Positions 58,990 to 64,000 of a DNA stretch of 64,000 bases are shown one piece after another. The translations under genes were made by a program, and so were the position numbers. The stretch is from Clavulina sp. PMI_390 (lineage: Eukaryota; Basidiomycota; Agaricomycetes; Cantharellales; Hydnaceae): positions 193,722 to 257,721 of the forward strand of contig WIDE01000008.1 in the NCBI GenBank assembly GCA_015039315.1, in the 5' to 3' direction. Position 1 is the stretch's first letter; every line of letters begins with the position of its first letter. The notes beneath the pieces are model-generated. The model saw only the letters and a program-made list of their open reading frames with translations. It made no database searches and was not told where the DNA came from.

Positions 58990-61900
58990 TCACTTCCGTG
59001 GCGAGGATGCAGGCGAGTTTGATGAGATGCCTCCCAGAGAAGGTCGTTCGAGTCTCGCTCGCAGGCGCTCCACTTCGCGCTCCAGCCTGAAAAAGTCCCG
59101 TAACAATAAGCAAGGGTGGCTGAGACAGTGTCCATAGCGTGTAACTCACCCAAGGGCTCGCTGGCGCTGATCAGCGGCATCGCGGTCAGATCGTCGTTTG
59201 GCAAGTTGCATTTCGCTCTCAGAGGTTTGCTGCGAAAAGGAAGCCCGGGGAAGGTAAGCTATCGCGGCATAGCGGGACATGAAGGCTGGCCGCAACGTAC
59301 CAAATCATCCATTGCACTTCGCAACTTGGTGATCTTAGTCTCGTACGACTTGACCTCTGCTTCTAACCTCGCCCTGCCTCGCTCCATCTCGATCAAGCGA
59401 GCCTGAAGTTCTCGGTCACCTCCACCGGTGGATGCCGCACGAGTCACAGCTTCAGCACGTTCCTTGTAAGCAAGATCTAATTTTGTACGGAGCTCCTGCA
59501 CTTGGGCCTCGAGTCTCTTCGTGTGGGATGAGTAGGACTTGGTTTCGTGGTCGACGACGCGGACGTTGAGGTCCTTGATCTGCTTCTCAAGCTCGGCCTA
59601 TTCAATGCGATGATAGTCAGTCATTGCAGCTAGACAGTGAAAAGAATGCACCGAACAACTCACATTTCTCCGCTCAAGCTGGGAATTCTCCTGACGGCTT
59701 TTCTGAAGCTCACTCTGGAATTCCACCAAATGCACTTCACTCTTCCTTAGCCGGTCCGTCGCCCGTGCCGTACGATCTCGCTGCTCGTCCAATGAGCTGA
59801 CAAGGTCCTGCTTCTCTAGCGTGAGAGCTTGGAGAGCTCGATCGTTTGACAACTTGTCGGTCGATGCAGACCTCCCCTGAGCGATTTCATTGAGGCGGCG
59901 TTCTAGATTGCGGCGAGCTTGCTGTAGAGCTGTTCGATCTGCCTCAGCTTCGTCAAGCACTCCACGCAGCTCGCGGACTTGGCCTAGTAGGTTGACGATC
60001 TGTGATTGCTGCTCGCCTTGAGCGGAATTGGCAGTTTTGTATGCGGAGGTGACGTCGGTGATCTTGGTCTCCAGCCGCTCCTTCTCCTTCTTCCATGTGC
60101 CGGCTTCGTAAAGTTCGTCATCCATGTGAAGTTGAAGCTGGTCAAGTTCGCCACGCGTCTTCCGGTTCTCCTCACGCAAACGACTGATCGTGTCACGCTG
60201 AGATTGTAGCTCAGAGCTTAATTGTGCAAGTTCAGCTATGGAAAGATTGGATGATTAATGAATGAGTAGCTATTCTGGTTGATGAATGACGTCTCAACAC
60301 ACCTTGATACTTCTTGCGGGTCTGGTCCATCGTAAAGTCGCGCTCAACCAAGTCCTTCTGGTATTGATCGCGTTCTTCTTCCATCTGCTCCGCCAATCGT
60401 CTTTTGAAGATCTCAACGTCGGCGCCACCATGTTGTGCCTTCTCCAGGCGGTTCTCCAGATCCCGAATTCGTTGTTCGTAGTCACGAAGGCGGATTTCCG
60501 CGGCCTTTCGCTCCCCAGTAACTTCCGCCATGGCCCGCTCCATCTCAGCTACGGTTTGGCGAGCTGGATAGGTTCAGTCAGCGATGAACACGAGAACTCA
60601 ACTAAAGTCAGGACACTGACCAGCAGATTCGGTGCGCACTAAACTGGCCTTTGCTGCTTCGGCTGCTTCCAGCTTACTTAGGTATCCTGCAGCTTTGGCC
60701 TTGTACTGCTGGAGCTCATTACGGAATTCTGTCAACAAAAAGTGAGCAAAATCGATAGTGTTTCTAACCAGGAGCTGCTACGTACCAGTGCTGGCCGATG
60801 AGGTGACCTTGCTTGTAGCTTCGAGTTCCTTCACCTTCTGGGTGAGGTCAAGCGATCGGGCTGTAGGGGAGTGTCAATATACTGGCAATAAATCGAGCAA
60901 TTTGTCTCTTACCCGTAGCTTCAGCGCGAGCGCCAGTTTCACGGTCCAGACGTGCCTGGAGATCAGATGCAGTAGACTGCAGTTCCTGCTTAGAGCGAAG
61001 TAGTTCTGCGACCTGGCGACGAGAGTCTTCTAACTCTGCTTGATGAGCCCGTTGTTGCGCAAGCTATAGAGAATGTAAATGTCCGAAAAGGTCTAAAAGT
61101 GAGGAAGAGATTTACCAAAGCTTTGCGAGAATCGTCTGCCTTGGCGGAGTTGGCCCTCTCGTCAGCGATGGCAGTCTGGTACTTGGTCCAGAGCACTTTC
61201 ACATTCTCAGCGGACTTGGACTCCGACAGCCGTTGGGCCTCAAGTTCCTCAGCCATCAGCGCTTTGAGACGCTCTGCATCTTTAGCTGCTCGGGTACGAT
61301 AATTGTGCATAGACTGCGCGGATCCGTCCATTTTCTCCACATCAGCTGAAAGCTCCTTCAGAGAAGATTGCAAGTGCTGGCGAACACGGTCTGATGCCAC
61401 CATCTGGACCTCCATTGCCTGGAGCTGCTGGCGAAGATTGTTGGTATCCGTATCGCTAGCTCGGGGTTCTGGGAGAGAATTGTTTCGACTCCGGGTACCA
61501 ATGATTCCGTTAGCGCCATTAGGTGTTGTTGAGCGTTTGACTGGGGACATATTGTTCAAATTGCGGATCTCGTGGACACTGGTGGTGCCAGCTCCTCGAG
61601 AAAGGAAAGTCTGTTGAAGCAGTTGGTCGCTCTCCTCGATTTCCTTTAGCAGGCGCTCCTTGAATGAGTCGCCTTTGGGCATCTGTGTCGCGATGAGGCG
61701 GCGCAGCTGAGTCTGCTGTTGCTCGACCAGAGCTCGGACCCGGTCAACCACCCCTTGGGAGCTGCTGTCAATCGGAGTCATGGGTCGTTTCGAGGTCGGG
61801 GTATCGGAACGAACGACGAAGGTGGCCAGTTCTTTCTCCAACTGGGCTTTCGATCGCTCGCTAGTGGCGAGTTGCTGTTGGAGAACAGCTAACTGGCTCT

Positions 61901-64000
61901 GCATGTTCTTTGTCTCCGCCTCAGCACGTCGAGCAGCTGTCTCTGCAGCGGCCTTCGCTTTCTTCTCAGACTCTATATCAAGACGAGCTTGCAGAATTTG
62001 GTCTTCCTGAGCTTTGGCAGCCTTCTCCCTGGCCTTCAGCTCCTGACGCTCGCGCTCCGTCTGTCGAGTAAGGTCTTCCGCGTCGCCAATCAAGCGAGTC
62101 TTCGCCTTCTCCAAAGATTTGACATAGCCATTGAGATCTTCGAGCTCCTTACGAGCCAGAGCAAGCTGACGATCAGTGACACGCTTTGCCTCCTCCAACA
62201 CATGGACGTGCTCAACGATGGTCTTGTCCTGCTTGGAGCGGAGTTGAGACACTTCCCAGTCACGCTGATGAAGGTCGTCAAGGGCTTTCTTCAGCTCGCG
62301 CTCAAGCTTGATGTTCTGATCCTTGAGTTCGTTGGCTTCCCGCTTCTGAAGCTTGGCAGCTTGCTCGATCTGTGTTCGTTTCTGAGTCTCGGTTTCGATC
62401 TGCTTACGCAGACTCTCGAGCTGGCGGATCCAAGAGGTCTTGTCCCTCTCCATCTGGAGAACAGCATCCTCAAAGTCTTGGTGCTTCGACATCGCAACGG
62501 TCAGTTGACGATCAAGAGCCTATGTAGAACCGAAATTAGATTTTTATCATATAGATGCAATGTGGTAGCGTACCTCTTTTGCTTTGAGCGCCTCACTAAG
62601 CTGTCCCTCAATATCAATGTGTTTAGACCTGAACTCGTGGAGCTCGCCCTCGGCTGCTTTTTTCGCCTTGTCAGCAGCATGTAGAGATGCAGTAGCCTCA
62701 GCAAGCGACTTCTCTGAAGCCTCTGCACGAGCTTTAAGGTCAGCCAGGGCCTCAGTAGCCGTACTATGGTCACGCTGAAGGGACTCGAGCTCAATCTTGA
62801 GTTTACTCAAGGCGGCAGCATCTTCGCGTTTGGCATCGACAGCAGATTGCTGGATCTTGGTGATGCGAGCACGAAGATCAGCAAGCTCCACCTCCTTGCT
62901 TCTCTCCACCTCAGATCGCTTCGTGTCTTCCGACGCTTTAGCCTCGAGGAGAGACCGCAGTTCATCAAGCTCTTCTTCAAGTCGAGCACGAGCTTCAACG
63001 CCTTGCTTACGGGCACCGTCGGAGACTTGAAGGTCGGCAGTAAGGGTCTCGACACGAGCTTGCAGCTCAGCGAATTGCTTGAGGGTCGTATCGCGTTCGG
63101 ATCGCGCAGTACCAAGGAGGTTCATTGCTTTGCCAAGGTCATCTTCCTTCTTTTGGACCATTTTATCGTAGTCGGCAGTCGTTTGAGTGAGCTCTGCGAG
63201 CTGATCGCGAATCACGCGGTTGGCTCTTTCAAGATCGTCAGCCTTGACATTAACGGCGGCCCTATGATTCATTACGTCAATATGGATACCTGAAATCAAA
63301 TTGTAGAACATACCGAGCTTTTACCTCAGCAGCTAGTTTGGCCTCCATCTCGGAGAGAGCAGTCTCAGCACGAGATTTGAGTCTGGCCAAGTCCTCCTCC
63401 TTCTCGGCGAGGGCGCGCTTGGCGTCGTTGAGCTCCTTTTCTAGTTGCTCATAGCGGACACGAGCAGCCTCAAATTCAGCTTCCTGCCGGGTCTTCTCCC
63501 CCATCAGACCATCTTCTTTTTCGATCCACGCCTTTTCTGCCCTCTCTAGACGAGTGAGATGGTCTGCAGCTTCATCGAATGCAGCTTTGAGGGCTGTATA
63601 CTTCTTCTCGCCAGAGGCCTGGGTCGCCATCGCGCGATCGAGCTGGGACTCGAGGGTTTCGAGATCAGACTGCAATGTCGTAGTCTCTTGCAAGAGTTCT
63701 TCCTCGCGCTGCCGGCTTCTCTCGAGCATACGATCTTTGTCGAGGGTCAGCTCGCGCTCGCCGGCCAGCTCTGCCTCCACGCGCTGCTTCTCAGATTCAA
63801 GTTCCATCTTGAGAGTCTCGAGAGCAAGCTTTTCGCGCTCATCACGCTCTGCTCGCTCTTTGGCAAGAGCCAGCTCCAACTCTTTCCGGCGTAGCTCCTC
63901 ATCGTTTCGAGTGGCCGCGAGAAGGGGACGGACTTTTGTGAAGAGCTGCCACCATGGCCACTCGCGTAGCTCACCATAAATACGTGCGTTCCGCTGAATG
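58990..64000 (-). CDS. Class II myosin heavy chain, tail part (5' end outside window)
   Basis: The visible minus-strand sequence opens with the end of the neck, [20 protein letters not shown] followed by TKVRPLL, the conserved junction between IQ motif and rod in conventional myosin II. Everything after that is a long, highly charged alpha-helical coiled coil (for example [31 protein letters not shown] heptads and [15 protein letters not shown]), interrupted by a short non-helical serine/proline segment near 61490-61580 ([17 protein letters not shown]). The tail ends [15 protein letters not shown] and [16 protein letters not shown] at 58990. The rod dimerises and forms filaments in the cytokinetic actomyosin ring. 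The motor head lies beyond 64000. About ten short introns split the rod. Confidence 0.9.

Noticed and set aside
62547..63311. Plus-strand open frames opposite the myosin rod
   Set aside because: Shadows of the Glu/Leu/Ala-rich coiled coil; the minus-strand reading is clearly the gene.

Overview
The window is nuclear DNA of a filamentous basidiomycete, most likely an Agaricomycete. Genes are close together, split by many 50-60 bp GT-AG introns, and most reading frames only make sense when spliced. The presence of DUF6534 seven-helix membrane proteins, a KNL1/Spc7 kinetochore protein and fungal-type TRK and HAK potassium transporters fits this. There are about 18 genes, one decayed gene copy and one 475-base assembly gap. 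Both window edges cut a gene.

Layout. 1-7842: the 3' part of a TRK potassium transporter, then a complete HAK/KUP potassium transporter on the same strand. 8545-10136 (-): a JMJD4-like JmjC hydroxylase, divergent from 10273-15830 (+), the KNL1/Spc7 kinetochore scaffold; they share a 136 bp promoter. 16171-18813 (-): a long disordered protein with a C-terminal coiled coil. 19687-21366 and 22078-23593 (+): two conserved-looking genes of unknown function. 24459-27172 (+): flavocytochrome b2 (L-lactate dehydrogenase). 27704-30362 (-): a microcephalin-type BRCT protein.

31578-47947 is the accessory part. It holds two DUF6534 membrane proteins (+) and three rhamnogalacturonan hydrolases of family GH28 (-), one of which runs into the gap. 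A decayed fourth GH28 copy lies between the DUF6534 genes, in the place matching that of the intact GH28 gene downstream of the second DUF6534 gene. The cluster therefore seems to have grown by duplication of a convergent DUF6534/GH28 pair followed by tandem GH28 copies. The three GH28 promoters keep a TATA box, a TTTCGCCGACT box and a CGGACCG palindrome at nearly identical distances from the ATG.

48923-50300 (+): a 3-hydroxyacyl/3-hydroxybutyryl-CoA dehydrogenase. 50530-52594 (-): a voltage-gated potassium channel, the third potassium transport gene of the window. 52825-54304 and 54698-56177 (-): tandem FSH1-type serine hydrolases. 57166-58432 (+): a heme-thiolate peroxidase of the chloroperoxidase family without a signal peptide. 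58990-64000 (-): the tail of a class II myosin heavy chain whose head lies beyond the right edge.

Gene spans run from start codon to stop codon and include introns. Splice sites were inferred by eye from GT-AG ends, reading phase and family conservation, so individual exons may be off. No tRNA, rRNA, transposase or CRISPR array was recognised.
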